A DNA stretch of 64,000 nt, taken from NCBI RefSeq assembly GCF_030232585.1, contig NZ_JASPJX010000009.1:1-64000 (forward strand), read 5' to 3'. The translations under genes were made by a program, and so were the position numbers. Every line of letters begins with the position of its first letter. Position 1 is the first letter of the stretch. The notes below the pieces were generated by a model. It searched no databases. It worked only from the letters and a program-made list of their open reading frames with translations, and was not told the origin of the DNA. Positions 27,267 to 38,504 of the stretch are shown here, piece after piece. The DNA comes from Corynebacterium sp. MSK008. GTDB taxonomy: Bacteria > Actinomycetota > Actinomycetes > Mycobacteriales > Mycobacteriaceae.

Positions 27267-28367
27267 TTACGCCTCCTGCTGCTGCGCCATGCGCCAGCGG
27301 ATGCCGGCCTCCAAAAAACCGTCGATGTCGCCGTCGAGGACCTTCTGCGGGTCGCCGACCTCAAAGTCGGTGCGCAGGTCCTTGACCATCTGGTACGGGT
27401 GCAGCACGTACGAGCGCATCTGGTTGCCCCAGCTGGCGTTGCCGCCGGCGCCGAGGGCATCCATCTCGGCCTTTTCCTCCTGGCGCTTCTTCTCCAGCAG
27501 CTTGGACTGCAAGACGTTGAGCGCCGAGGCCTTGTTCTGAATCTGGGACTTCTCGTTTTGGCAGGTCACCACAATGCCAGTGGGAATGTGGGTGATGCGC
27601 ACCGCCGAGTCGGTGGTGTTCACCGATTGCCCGCCGGGGCCGGAGGAGCGGTAGACATCGACGCGGATGTCGGAGTCCGGGATGTCGATGTGGTCGGTCT
27701 GCTCCACCACCGGCAGCACCTCCACCTCGGCGAACGAGGTCTGGCGCCGCGCCTGGTTGTCAAAGGGCGAGATACGCACCAGGCGGTGCGCGCCCTGCTC
27801 CACCGACAGCTGGCCGTAGAGGTACTCGCCGTGCACCACGAAGGTGGCGGACTTGATGCCGGCCTCTTCTGCGTAGGAAATGTCGTAAATATCCACCTTG
27901 TGGCCTGCTTTTTCCGCCCAGCGCACATACATGCGCATGAGCATCTCGGCCCAGTCCGCGGCGTCCACGCCACCTGCGCCGGAGCGGATATGCACCACGG
28001 CCTCGCGCTGGTCGTACTCGCCGGAGAGCATGGTCTGCACCTCCAGCGAGTCGATCTGCGCGGCCACGTCCTCCAGCTCCTCGTCGGCCATGGAGGAATC
28101 GCCTTCTTCTTCGGCGAGTTCGTACATCACCGGCAGGTCGTCGATACGCGAGCGAAGCGAGGCGACCTTCTTTAAACGCCCCTGCACATTCGACAGCTCG
28201 GTGGTGACCTTTTGCGCGTGCGCCGGGTCGTCCCAAAGCGACGGGTCCCCGGCTTGCGCCTCCAGCTCGCGGGCGCGCTCGCGCAGGACGTCCAGGTCCA
28301 TCACCTTCTCAATGGTGGAAAGTGTGGAGCTTAAGTCCTTGATCCGCGTCTGAGTTTCCGGCTGCAT
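27267..28367 (-). CDS. prfB: Peptide chain release factor 2
   Basis: Reads UGA and UAA stop codons and triggers release of the finished protein. From ATG at 28367 it has 366 residues, the usual length. The stop-recognition tripeptide SPF is at 200-202 and the catalytic GGQ at 245-247. No in-frame stop or frameshift slippage site interrupts the first 40 codons, so the autoregulatory frameshift of E. coli is absent. The gene stands apart from ftsE, ftsX and smpB, with which it is usually contiguous. Confidence 0.96.
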   Translation of the reverse strand: MQPETQTRIKDLSSTLSTIEKVMDLDVLRERARELEAQAGDPSLWDDPAHAQKVTTELSNVQGRLKKVASLRSRIDDLPVMYELAEEEGDSSMADEELEDVAAQIDSLEVQTMLSGEYDQREAVVHIRSGAGGVDAADWAEMLMRMYVRWAEKAGHKVDIYDISYAEEAGIKSATFVVHGEYLYGQLSVEQGAHRLVRISPFDNQARRQTSFAEVEVLPVVEQTDHIDIPDSDIRVDVYRSSGPGGQSVNTTDSAVRITHIPTGIVVTCQNEKSQIQNKASALNVLQSKLLEKKRQEEKAEMDALGAGGNASWGNQMRSYVLHPYQMVKDLRTDFEVGDPQKVLDGDIDGFLEAGIRWRMAQQQEA

Positions 28368-28431
28368 AGGGGCAAAGTCTAGCGAACCGCCTGACGCGGC
28401 CACCAAGACGGGATACAGTGGCCTGCGACCC

Positions 28432-30363
<1,932 letters not shown>

Positions 30364-30370
30364 TGGCCGC

Positions 30371-31171
30371 GTGACTGACACCCAAGCGTTTATTTCCGAC
30401 CACCGCAACGATTCCGACGCCGAGCTCGCCGCGGCGCTCGTGCGCCACGCCGGCCAGCTGGCGCTGCGTATGCGCGCGAGCGGCCTGGACGCGGAGGTGA
30501 AAACCTCCGTCTCCGACGTGGTCACGGAGGCGGACCGCGCGACCGAGAAGTTCGTGGCAGACGTGCTCGAGGCGCTGCGCGGCGACGACGGCGTGATCGG
30601 CGAGGAGGGCGCCTCCCGCGCCTCTTCTACCGGCCGCACGTGGGTGATCGACCCGGTCGACGGCACCTACAACTTCTCGCAGGGTTCGGATTACTTCTGC
30701 TCGGCGCTCGCGCTTGTAGACGACAACTCCGCCCACTCCCCCGCCATCGGCGCCGTGCACCGCCCCGCCACGGACACCACGTGGATCGCGGCGGACGGTG
30801 TGGCCACGCGTGACGGGGTGGAGCTTGGGGGGTTGGCGGAGTCGTCGCTAGGCGAAAGCGCAGTGGTGACCTACCTGCACCCAACGTTTATGGCTAACGA
30901 CGATGTGCGCGAGTCGTGGCTGCGCGTGGTGTCGGGCGCAGCGACGATGCGCATGATGGGTGCGGGGTCTGTGGACCTGTCGAATCTCGCCTCCGGGCAG
31001 ATGGGCGCGTGGCTGCAGCACACCGTGCCGGATTGGGATTGGCTGCCGGGCAAGGCGCTGGTCGAGGCCGCCGGCGGGCGCTGCGTCAAGGTCGACGCCG
31101 GTGGGGTGACCTGGTGCGTCGCCGGAAATCCGCAGATCGTGGGCGAGATCGCCGAGCGCCTGCGGGGGTAG
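30371..31171 (+). CDS. Inositol-monophosphatase-family phosphatase
   Basis: Mg2+-dependent sugar-phosphate phosphatase, 266 residues from GTG at 30371, 7 bp after thiC. Metal-site motifs are present: GEEG (77-80), WVIDPVDGTYNF (91-102, with Asp94 and Asp97), and the C-terminal WDWLPGKALVEAAGG. Substrate could be inositol phosphate, histidinol phosphate or another sugar phosphate; sequence by eye does not decide. In known corynebacterial genomes such a gene lies near prfB, as here (recalled, not checked). Confidence 0.88.
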   Translation: MTDTQAFISDHRNDSDAELAAALVRHAGQLALRMRASGLDAEVKTSVSDVVTEADRATEKFVADVLEALRGDDGVIGEEGASRASSTGRTWVIDPVDGTYNFSQGSDYFCSALALVDDNSAHSPAIGAVHRPATDTTWIAADGVATRDGVELGGLAESSLGESAVVTYLHPTFMANDDVRESWLRVVSGAATMRMMGAGSVDLSNLASGQMGAWLQHTVPDWDWLPGKALVEAAGGRCVKVDAGGVTWCVAGNPQIVGEIAERLRG

Positions 31172-31186
31172 CGGGGCTAGCCTTCC

Positions 31187-32044
31187 CTACGGCAAGCGGA
31201 ACCCGCCCGGGATGTCGCCGAGCACGGCGTCCATGCGCAGCGCGCCCGTCGGCGCGTGCAGCGGGCCCTGCAGCGGGGTGCGGCAGGCCACGTTGAACGG
31301 CGGGCCCCAGATGCCGCCGTTGATCATGCCGATCACGCGGTCGCCCACCATCAGCGGCGCGCCCGAGTCGCCCTGCATGGCGCAGACCTGGTTGGTGTTG
31401 CGCGCCTCCCAGTCGGAGTAGGTGTAGCCGCAAGTGGTGCCGGAGGCCACGCCGGTCTTGCACACCACACCGCCGGGCTTGACCGGCGCGCCGCCCAGGT
31501 GGTTGACGGTCACGCCGTTGTAGGAGCGGGTGACCTCGGTGTTGTCTGCGAGCGTGATCACCGCGTAGTCCAGCTCACGGTTGACGTGGGTGATCGTGCC
31601 GGTGCGGCCGAGCTGCCAGGAATCCGCGGAGCGCACCGCGTCGCCCACGTTGCCGCAGTGGCCGGCGGTGACGGCGATCTTCTCGCCGCGGTCGTTGAAA
31701 CCTGCGGCGGTGGTGGTACACATCACTTCCTTGCCGGGCTCGGACCCGACGTAGAGCGGGGTGCTCGGGCCGTAGAGGGCGCGGCCGCGACGCATCGCTT
31801 CGTCGGATTCGGCCGGAGTGCGCGGGGCATCGAAGAAGGAGCCGGGGACGCGGTGCAGGACCTTGTCCGCCATGGGCTTTCCCGCCAGAGCTTTGGATAC
31901 TGGGTCGGTGCGCCAGACGTAGTTGACCAGGTCGCCTACCGGCGCCTCCGCGTTTTGCGCGTGCGCCGCAGGGCTGCCCACAACCGCCGAGGTGACGAGC
32001 AAAAACGCGGCGGTAAGCAGGCGGGCGGCGGACGAGCGGCGCAT
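31187..32044 (-). CDS. Secreted trypsin-like serine protease
   Basis: Exported chymotrypsin-fold protease, 285 residues from ATG at 32044. The signal peptide (1-29) ends SPAAHAQ. The catalytic triad is visible as TAGHCG (His129), RELDYAVI (Asp159) and MQGDSGAP (Ser227). Four further cysteines could form two disulfides. A pro-region of about 60 residues may lie between signal and protease domain. The target is unknown; actinobacteria often have several such enzymes for peptide feeding or envelope maturation. The open frame extends 48 bp upstream without a signal-like start. Confidence 0.88.
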   Translation of the reverse strand: MRRSSAARLLTAAFLLVTSAVVGSPAAHAQNAEAPVGDLVNYVWRTDPVSKALAGKPMADKVLHRVPGSFFDAPRTPAESDEAMRRGRALYGPSTPLYVGSEPGKEVMCTTTAAGFNDRGEKIAVTAGHCGNVGDAVRSADSWQLGRTGTITHVNRELDYAVITLADNTEVTRSYNGVTVNHLGGAPVKPGGVVCKTGVASGTTCGYTYSDWEARNTNQVCAMQGDSGAPLMVGDRVIGMINGGIWGPPFNVACRTPLQGPLHAPTGALRMDAVLGDIPGGFRLP

Positions 32045-32142
32045 AGCAACCCCAATCACATTGGCAACATGAGTATCAACAGAGATATTCAATCACATCT
32101 TTTTCGCCCGCGGTAAGCATTGCGCGCAGTTAGAGTGAACGC

Positions 32143-33357
32143 ATGACGCAATCCCCGAAACTAACTGGACACCTCGCAAAATTTGAACCCGCCATCGACG
32201 CCACCCGCGAGAAGCGCGAAGAGCTCTACAAGTGGTTTCACCAGCACCCGGAGCTGGCGATGCAGGAAGTGGAGACATCCAAGCGGATTGCGGATGAGCT
32301 CGCCGCCATCGGCTTCGACGTCACGCCGGTGGGTGCAACCGGCCAGGTCGGCGTGCTGGAAAACGGCGACGGCCCGACACTGTGCTTCCGCGCGGACTTC
32401 GACGCGCTGCCGATTGCCGAGGCCACGGGCCTGGACTACTCTGCGGACCCGTCGATAGGCCGCATGCACGCCTGCGGGCACGACATGCACACCGCCGCAC
32501 TCTTGGGCGCGGCGGAGGTGCTGGCGCAGCACCGCGATGCGTGGTCCGGGACCTTCATCGCGCTGTTCCAGCCCGGCGAAGAAACTGGCGCCGGAGCTCG
32601 AGACATGAAGGACAGCGGCCTGGCCGACAAGATCCAGACACCCGACGTGGTGCTGGGCCAGCACGTGGGCACCATGATGGACGGCTACGGCGTGGGTGCT
32701 CTGTCTGGCCCGGTGCTGGCCACGTGCGTGCAGACGAAAATCACGATCTACGGCTCCGGCTCCCACGGTTCCATGCCCCACACCGGCATTGATCCGGTAG
32801 TGATTGCGGCCAAGATCATCCTGAGCCTGCAGACCATCATCTCCCGCGACGTGGACCCCCAGGAGATGGCGGTGCTCACCGTCGGTGCGGTGCACGGCGG
32901 CGACTCTCCGAACACGATTCCGGATTCGGTGGAGCTGAAGGTCTCCACCCGCACCTACACCGAAGCGATGTCCCAAAAGATCAACGCGGACATCGAGCGC
33001 ATCGTGCGCGGCGAGTGCGAGATCGCCGGCTGCGAGCGCGAGCCGGAATTCGAGATCGTCGGTTCCGCACCGGAGTTCTGGAACGACGAGGACACCACCG
33101 AAACGGTCATGGCGGCGTTTACGGAGCAGTTCGGCGACCAGGCGCGCGACTTCGGGCGCCTGTCCGGCTCGGAGGACTTCCCCACCATCGCCAACGCGTG
33201 GGGTGTGCCGTATTTCTACTGGGTCGTGGGCAGCAACGCCGACCCGGACGCCCCCTACAACCACTCCCCCAAGTTCGCGCCCGACCTCGACCCTGTGCTG
33301 GACCTGTCCACCCGCGCGATCATCGCCGGCATCTCGCCGTGGCTGATGCGCGGCTGA
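32143..33357 (+). CDS. M20-family amidohydrolase
   Basis: Metal-dependent hydrolase of the M20D (hippurate hydrolase/IAA-amino-acid hydrolase) group, 404 residues. Visible metal-site segments are HACGHDMHTAALL, QPGEETGAGA and SGSEDFP near the C-terminus; FRADFDALPI is also typical. It probably removes an acyl or acetyl group from an amino-acid derivative in the cytoplasm. It is followed after 17 bp by a membrane-protein gene on the same strand. Confidence 0.9.
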   Translation: MTQSPKLTGHLAKFEPAIDATREKREELYKWFHQHPELAMQEVETSKRIADELAAIGFDVTPVGATGQVGVLENGDGPTLCFRADFDALPIAEATGLDYSADPSIGRMHACGHDMHTAALLGAAEVLAQHRDAWSGTFIALFQPGEETGAGARDMKDSGLADKIQTPDVVLGQHVGTMMDGYGVGALSGPVLATCVQTKITIYGSGSHGSMPHTGIDPVVIAAKIILSLQTIISRDVDPQEMAVLTVGAVHGGDSPNTIPDSVELKVSTRTYTEAMSQKINADIERIVRGECEIAGCEREPEFEIVGSAPEFWNDEDTTETVMAAFTEQFGDQARDFGRLSGSEDFPTIANAWGVPYFYWVVGSNADPDAPYNHSPKFAPDLDPVLDLSTRAIIAGISPWLMRG

Positions 33358-33374
33358 GGCGGTACCTTGAGCGC

Positions 33375-34628
33375 ATGCACGAAGCCGTCAACGCCGAACA
33401 GCACGAACCCCAGCAGCAACGCCCCCGCCTGATCGTCCCGGATCTGGCGCGCGGCACCGCCCTATTGGGCATCGCGATGGCCAACGCCGCCCAGGCTTGG
33501 GTGATCAACGACTGGTCGGAGGACCAGTCCCGCGTCGGCTGGTCCGTCGGCGGCGTGCGCCCGGACAGCGTGATCGACCAGGTAAGCGCCGTCTTCGCCG
33601 CCATGTTCATCCACGTGCGCGGCCTGCCGATGTTCTCCACGCTGCTGGGCTTCGGCTTCGGGCTGGTGGCGGCCAGCCTGTACCGCAAGCACTACCCCGC
33701 CAAGCAGGCCCGGCGCGTGCTGTACCGCCGCTACGGCGCGCTGGCGCTGTTCGGTGTGGCGCACATGTTCCTGCTGTTCTACGGCGACATCATGTTCAAC
33801 TACGGGCTGGTGGGCATACTGCTCGCCGCGATGCTCACGCTCAGTTCAAAAACGCTGCGCATCATCGCCTACACCATCCTCGGCCTGTTCACGGCCTTCG
33901 GCGTCGCCGGCGGCATCGCGTCGTTCTTCTTCGACGCCTCCGGCGGCTTCAACCAGTCCGACCCCACCGCCACCTTCGACACTCCCGGCGCGTACTTTGC
34001 CTCAAACCTGGATATGGCGCTTGGGATGCTGGTCGCGCAGCCGTTCGCTGCGGTGCAGCTGTTAGCGCTTGCCATCATCGGGTACGTGTGGGCGCGGGAG
34101 CAGGTGCTTACCGACGTCCACGCGCACCGCCGCACCCTCATCACCTGGAGTGTCATCGCCGGGCTAATCGTCCTCTGCGTCGGCCTACCCTGGGGCTTAG
34201 CCGCCGCCGGCGTACTGCCGGACGAGTGGGAGCTGCCACTGTTCGTGCTCAACCAGGCGCTGGGCTACCTCACCGGCCCGGGCATCCTGGCGCTGCTCGC
34301 GCTGGCCACGCACGAGCTAAACAACCAGGTCCCGGGTTGGGCGCGCGCGTTCGTGGCGCTAGGCAAGCGCTCGATGTCGGGGTATCTCGCGCAGTCGTTC
34401 CTCTTCATCGCGATCTGCACCCCGGCGTTTCTGGGCATCGGCCTGGACACCTCGGTCACCGGCAAGCTGCTCATTGGCTTCGTGGTCTGGTTGATTACGC
34501 TGCTGCTAGCGGTTGCACTGGACCGTGCGGGCAAGCAGGGCCCGTTCGAGTGGGCGCACCGCCACCTCTCCTACGGCAAGACGGGAAGGATTGAGCCGAA
34601 ATATGATCAGCCTCAAATCACTGCATGA
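33375..34628 (+). CDS. DUF418-family membrane protein
   Basis: Polytopic membrane protein, 417 residues from ATG at 33375. After a polar N-terminus comes the family opening LIVPDLARGTALLGIAMANA, many hydrophobic helices, and a C-terminal DUF418-like region (LGKRSMSGYLAQSFLF...FEWAHRHLSYG). Function is unknown; the fold is thought to be related to membrane acyltransferase-like proteins. The downstream GNAT gene starts inside its last codons, so the two are coupled. Confidence 0.8.
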   Translation: MHEAVNAEQHEPQQQRPRLIVPDLARGTALLGIAMANAAQAWVINDWSEDQSRVGWSVGGVRPDSVIDQVSAVFAAMFIHVRGLPMFSTLLGFGFGLVAASLYRKHYPAKQARRVLYRRYGALALFGVAHMFLLFYGDIMFNYGLVGILLAAMLTLSSKTLRIIAYTILGLFTAFGVAGGIASFFFDASGGFNQSDPTATFDTPGAYFASNLDMALGMLVAQPFAAVQLLALAIIGYVWAREQVLTDVHAHRRTLITWSVIAGLIVLCVGLPWGLAAAGVLPDEWELPLFVLNQALGYLTGPGILALLALATHELNNQVPGWARAFVALGKRSMSGYLAQSFLFIAICTPAFLGIGLDTSVTGKLLIGFVVWLITLLLAVALDRAGKQGPFEWAHRHLSYGKTGRIEPKYDQPQITA

Positions 34629-35034
34629 GATGACGCCTTTGCAAGTCCACCAGCTGTACAAGCTGCGTGTGGACGTCTTCGTGGCGGAGCAAAACTGCCC
34701 CTTCAACGAGATCGACGACCAGGACGCGAACCCTGACACCCGCCACATCCTCGCCTTCGACGGCGACACGCTGGCCGGGTGCGCCCGCGTCTTCCCCACC
34801 GAGGACGGCTCCCGGTTCGGCCGGTTTGTGGTCCACCCCGACCACCGCGGGTCCGGCCTCGGCCCGGAGATCGTGCGCACCGGCATCGCCTACACCGAGC
34901 GCTTCCCCGGCGACCTCATCGTCGAGGCGCAGTCCGGCCTGGTGGGCTACTACGAGCAGTTCGGGCTCGTTGCAGAGGGCGACGAGTTCCTCGACACCGG
35001 CGTCCCGCACAGAAAAATGCGGCTGGCCCGCTAG
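34603..35034 (+). CDS. ElaA-type GNAT acetyltransferase
   Basis: Small N-acetyltransferase of 143 residues from ATG at 34603, overlapping the preceding gene by 26 bp. ElaA-like marks are LYKLRVDVFVAEQNCPFNEIDDQD and the acetyl-CoA loop FVVHPDHRGSGLGPEIV. AAGGA lies 13 nt upstream, a long spacing that fits translational coupling. The acceptor substrate is unknown. Confidence 0.85.
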   Translation: MISLKSLHEMTPLQVHQLYKLRVDVFVAEQNCPFNEIDDQDANPDTRHILAFDGDTLAGCARVFPTEDGSRFGRFVVHPDHRGSGLGPEIVRTGIAYTERFPGDLIVEAQSGLVGYYEQFGLVAEGDEFLDTGVPHRKMRLAR

Positions 35035-35049
35035 GGGGATCAGCCGCAT
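35011..35049 (-). terminator. Terminator of the BCCT operon inside the GNAT 3' end
   Basis: ATGCGGCTG (35017-35025) pairs with CAGCCGCAT (35041-35049); on the minus strand TTTTT follows. The stem overlaps the stop codon of the convergent GNAT gene. Confidence 0.7.
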
Positions 35050-35066
35050 CGTTGCAGGTAAAACTG

Positions 35067-36809
35067 CTACGTGTCGGACCTGCGGTCGTCGACAAGCGTG
35101 TCGTTCTCGCCTCTGCGATCCAACCTGAAGCCCTCCGGGAACTTCCAGGAATCGTCCTCCGCGTCGTACTCGAGCTCGGGGCGCTCGACCTCTTTGCCTT
35201 CCGAGTCGTAGCCCGGCGCGGGCTTGTTCTCGCCCTCCTCGAGCTTCTCCGCGGTGTCGGTCTTCTCCCAGGTGCGGGAGCGGGTCTTGCGCGCCGCGGC
35301 GGAGTCGTCGTTCATCGCCTTCGTCAGCGAGTACATCATGACGAAGTACATGAAGAAGAACGGCAGCGCGATGATGATCACGACTTGCTGCAGCGCGTCG
35401 ATGCCGGAGTCGTTGATGAACAGCAGGGCGCCTGTGACCAAACCGACGGCGACGACCCAGCCGACCCGGTAGTAGGTGGGCGACTTGTTCTCCTCGCCGG
35501 AGGCGAACATATCCATAACCACCGCGGCGGAGTCCATGGAGGTGACAAAGTAGAACACGATCACCACAAGCGCCACGGTGCCGGTGACGGCGTAGAGGGG
35601 GTAGTCCGCCAGCAGGGTAAACAGCGCCTGCGGGGTGTCGCCGTCTTCGACGACTGGCTTGGTCAATACGCCCGGGTCCTGCTCTTCCATGTCGATGGCG
35701 GCGCGGCCGAAGATGGAAAACCAGATCAGGTCGAAGGTGGTGGGCAAAAGCAGCGTGCCGCCGATGAACTCGCGCACGGTGCGGCCGCGGGAGATGCGGG
35801 CGAAGAACATGCCCACAAACGGCGACCAGCAAATCGTCCACGCCCAGTAGAAGGCGGTCCAGGTGGCGTGCCAGCCCGGGTTGTCGTTGTAGGAGTCCAC
35901 CCAGAACATCAGCTCCGGCAGCGACTGCGCGTAGATGCCGAAGGACTCGGTGATCTGGCCAAGCAGCTTCAGCGTGGGGCCGGTGAGCAGCACGAAGATC
36001 ATCAACGCGATCGTGCCGACGATGTTCAGGTTGGACAGGATCTTCACGCCTCTATCCAGGCCGGTGGCCACGGAGATCGAGGCGACCAGGGTGATGCCGC
36101 AGATGACCGCGATCTGCACGGGGGTGACCAGTGGGACGTCCCAAAGAATGTTCATGCCCGCAGAAATCTGCAGTACACCCAAGCCCACGGACACGGCGAG
36201 GCCGAAGACGGTGCCGATGATGCCCAGAGCGTCCAGCAGCTTGCCCGGGGTGTCGTACACCTTGCCGCCAAGCAGCGGCGAAAACATCGAGGACATACGT
36301 GCGGGCATCTTTCGCTTATAGACGAAGTACCCCACGGCCAGACCCGGCAACGTGAAGATGACCCACATGTGGATGCCGAAGTGGTAGTAGGTGAACTGGA
36401 ACGCCTGGATAATCGCCTCGCGGCTCATGGAGTCGTAGCCTCCGCGCGGCGGGTTGTAGGCGTGGTTGAGCGGCTCGGCCGCACCCCAGAACATCAGCGT
36501 GGCACCCATGCCGGCGGCGAACAGCATGGCGAACCAGACGGGGTAGGAATACTCCGGCTCGTCGTCATCATCGCCCAAGCGCAGGTTGCCATAGCGGGAG
36601 ACGAACACCACGATGAGGAATACCAGCGTGGCCGACACACCGCCGACGTAAAGCCACGTGAAGTGGTCCATCAGCCAGCCGGAGATGTCCGCGTAGGTTT
36701 GGCGAGCCCGATCGCCGAACGCCAAGGTGGCTGCGACGAACACCAGGATGAAACCCAGCGCGGAGAAGAAAATCAGGGGATCAGTTTGCAAACGGCGTGT
36801 GCGCGCCAT
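35067..36809 (-). CDS. BCCT-family compatible-solute transporter
   Basis: Secondary carrier for betaine, ectoine, proline or carnitine-type solutes, 580 residues with about twelve helices. The family segments GMGATLMFWGAAEPLNHA and WTAFYWAWTICWSPFVGMFFARISRGRT are clear; the latter holds the aromatic residues that bind the trimethylammonium group. A long acidic and charged C-terminal tail (about 505-580) could sense osmotic state as in BetP. It follows a small membrane-protein gene by 29 bp. The exact solute is not decided. Confidence 0.9.
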   Translation of the reverse strand: MARTRRLQTDPLIFFSALGFILVFVAATLAFGDRARQTYADISGWLMDHFTWLYVGGVSATLVFLIVVFVSRYGNLRLGDDDDEPEYSYPVWFAMLFAAGMGATLMFWGAAEPLNHAYNPPRGGYDSMSREAIIQAFQFTYYHFGIHMWVIFTLPGLAVGYFVYKRKMPARMSSMFSPLLGGKVYDTPGKLLDALGIIGTVFGLAVSVGLGVLQISAGMNILWDVPLVTPVQIAVICGITLVASISVATGLDRGVKILSNLNIVGTIALMIFVLLTGPTLKLLGQITESFGIYAQSLPELMFWVDSYNDNPGWHATWTAFYWAWTICWSPFVGMFFARISRGRTVREFIGGTLLLPTTFDLIWFSIFGRAAIDMEEQDPGVLTKPVVEDGDTPQALFTLLADYPLYAVTGTVALVVIVFYFVTSMDSAAVVMDMFASGEENKSPTYYRVGWVVAVGLVTGALLFINDSGIDALQQVVIIIALPFFFMYFVMMYSLTKAMNDDSAAARKTRSRTWEKTDTAEKLEEGENKPAPGYDSEGKEVERPELEYDAEDDSWKFPEGFRLDRRGENDTLVDDRRSDT

Positions 36810-36838
36810 GCTTAGTCCTAACTATATTTTTGGCAGCG

Positions 36839-37006
36839 TTAACGCCCGGGCTTGATCAGCGTGCCGGCGAGGGACGACGTGACGGCGGAGCCCACCAACA
36901 CGCCGATGGTGTAGAGGATCCCGGTCACCCCCAGCATCTGCAGCAGCCAACCGAAAAACAGCGCGCCAATAACGGCGCCCGCGATTGCGACGACCCAACG
37001 GCCCAT
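36839..37006 (-). CDS. Small two-helix membrane protein (GlsB/YeaQ-like)
   Basis: A 55-residue protein, MGRWVVAIAGAVIGALFFG..., with two hydrophobic segments (about 4-22 and 29-48) and a short basic tail (IKPGR). ATG at 37006 has GGAAGG 8 nt upstream. It resembles the GlsB/YeaQ/YmgE stress-associated family in size and glycine content but is too short to be sure. It sits directly upstream of the BCCT gene on the same strand, so a shared osmotic-stress transcript is plausible. Confidence 0.65.
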   Translation of the reverse strand: MGRWVVAIAGAVIGALFFGWLLQMLGVTGILYTIGVLVGSAVTSSLAGTLIKPGR

Positions 37007-37106
37007 GGTGAAAACCTTCCCTTTAGCGTTTGATGGTCTGTCCGCACCACGGTACCGATTTGCTAGGCTCAGCCTCTGCAACGCGGGCTTGAAAGGAATG
37101 AAAACC

Positions 37107-38024
37107 GTGGCAAACACCGTGGAAAACAACGAACAAAAACTCCTCGAGCGATTCATGTGGCTTTCCATCGCCGCAGCAGCACTGACCATCGCGCTGAAAG
37201 CGACTGCAGCGCTTGTGACGGGCTCCGTGGGCTTCCTTTCAGACGCCATCGAATCCGGAATCAACCTCGTCGCCGCCGCTGTGGGCCTGTGGGCACTGAA
37301 ACTGTCCGCCAAACCTGCGGACGCCAACCACCACTTCGGCCACGCCCGCGCTGAGTATTTCTCGGCGCAGGTGGAGGGTTCGCTGATTCTGCTGGCGTCT
37401 GTAGCGATCATCTACACCGCCATCGGCAGGTTGATCAACCCCGTGCCGGTAGAGCAGCTCGGCATCGGCCTTGCGTTTTCTGTGGCCGCGATGGTGCTCA
37501 ACGGCGCAGTGGGTGTGCTACTTATCCGCGCGGGCAAGAAGTACCGCTCCACCACGCTGGATGCTGACGGGCACCATGTGCTTACAGACGTCTGGACCAC
37601 CGTCGGAGTCATCGTCGGCATGGCGCTGGTGTGGCTGACGGGCTGGCAGCCCCTGGACCCGATCGTGGCGCTGGTGGTGGGCGCGAACATCATGTTCACC
37701 GGCTACAAGCTGCTCAAGGGCGCAATCCTGGGCCTGCTGGCGGAGTCGCTGCCGAAGGAAGAAAACCAGATCGTGCACGCCTACCTGGACGAGTACGCCG
37801 CCGCCAACGGCGTGAAGTTCACCTCGGTGCGCACCACCGCGGCCGGCCGCGAGCGCATGGTCAACCTGGTCATGCAGGTCCCCGGCGGCTGGTCCGTTGC
37901 CCGCGCCCACGACCACGCCGACGAGGTGGAGGTCGGCGTGGCCGAAGCCCTCGGCGGCGCGGAGACGATCGTCCACGTGGAGCCGCTGGGGCATCCCACC
38001 CGCACCGGCCCGATGACGGTCTAG
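37107..38024 (+). CDS. Cation diffusion facilitator (CDF) metal exporter
   Basis: Divalent-metal/proton antiporter, 305 residues. GTG at 37107 is chosen because AAAGGA lies 9 nt upstream; an ATG at 37098 directly abuts that site and cannot use it. Helix II contains GFLSDAIESGINLVAAAVG, and helix V contains DADGHHVLTDVWTTVGV, which give the Asp/His metal site. The C-terminal cytoplasmic domain ends with HVEPLG. Zn, Fe or Mn are likely substrates; specificity is not decided. Confidence 0.9.
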   Translation: MANTVENNEQKLLERFMWLSIAAAALTIALKATAALVTGSVGFLSDAIESGINLVAAAVGLWALKLSAKPADANHHFGHARAEYFSAQVEGSLILLASVAIIYTAIGRLINPVPVEQLGIGLAFSVAAMVLNGAVGVLLIRAGKKYRSTTLDADGHHVLTDVWTTVGVIVGMALVWLTGWQPLDPIVALVVGANIMFTGYKLLKGAILGLLAESLPKEENQIVHAYLDEYAAANGVKFTSVRTTAAGRERMVNLVMQVPGGWSVARAHDHADEVEVGVAEALGGAETIVHVEPLGHPTRTGPMTV

Positions 38025-38062
38025 GGATCCCTTCTGCCGGGTGCCCCTCCAGCCCCCGCGCG

Positions 38063-38098
38063 GATCTGCTAGTTCCGTTTTTGGGCAACTAGCAGATC
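38063..38098. repeat. Hairpin repeat, copy 1
   Basis: GATCTGCTAGTT (38063-38074) and AACTAGCAGATC (38087-38098) form a perfect 12-bp stem around the loop CCGTTTTTGGGC. A second copy lies 60 bp downstream with the same stem and a nearly identical loop. Confidence 0.85.
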
Positions 38099-38157
38099 AA
38101 GTGTCCAACTTTTCGTTTCCCCAGGTGATATTGGAACCCGGTTTCAGCAACAGCATC

Positions 38158-38192
38158 ATCTGCTAGTTCCGTTTTCGAGCAACTAGCAGATC
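38158..38192. repeat. Hairpin repeat, copy 2
   Basis: ATCTGCTAGTT (38158-38168) pairs with AACTAGCAGAT (38181-38191); the loop is CCGTTTTCGAGC, differing from copy 1 at two positions. Conservation of the loop as well as the stem means the primary sequence is kept, not only the fold. Confidence 0.85.
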
Positions 38193-38252
38193 CTCACATC
38201 ACCGCCCGCAACCCGCCCCACCTGGACCTCGAAAACGCATAGGCTGGCGGCC

Positions 38253-38504
38253 ATGGCTGATTCGATTAAGGATCCCGAGCTCTACGAGGCCCTGCTGCGC
38301 GAGGGCAACTCCAAGTCCAAGGCCGCCGCCATCGCGAATGCGGCGGCGCGCGACGGCCGCTCCACAGTCGGCGAGCGCGGCGGCGAGTCCGGCTCCTACG
38401 AGGACTGGACCAAAGACGAGCTGTACGAACGCGCCAAGGAGCTCGACATCGAGGGCCGCTCCGAGATGACCAAAGATGAGTTGATCGAGGCCCTTCGTGA
38501 CTAA
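38253..38504 (+). CDS. Small Rho-N/SAP-like helical protein (DUF7218-like)
   Basis: An 83-residue protein. The N-terminal half (MADSIKDPELYEALLREGNSKSKAAAIANAAA) resembles small DUF7218-type actinobacterial proteins, and the C-terminal part (WTKDELYERAKELDIEGRSEMTKDELIEALRD) is a Rho N-terminal/SAP-like helix-extended-loop-helix fold, which often binds nucleic acid. Its end overlaps the GTG of thiE by 8 bp, so translation is coupled, though a thiamine role is unlikely. Confidence 0.75.
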   Translation: MADSIKDPELYEALLREGNSKSKAAAIANAAARDGRSTVGERGGESGSYEDWTKDELYERAKELDIEGRSEMTKDELIEALRD

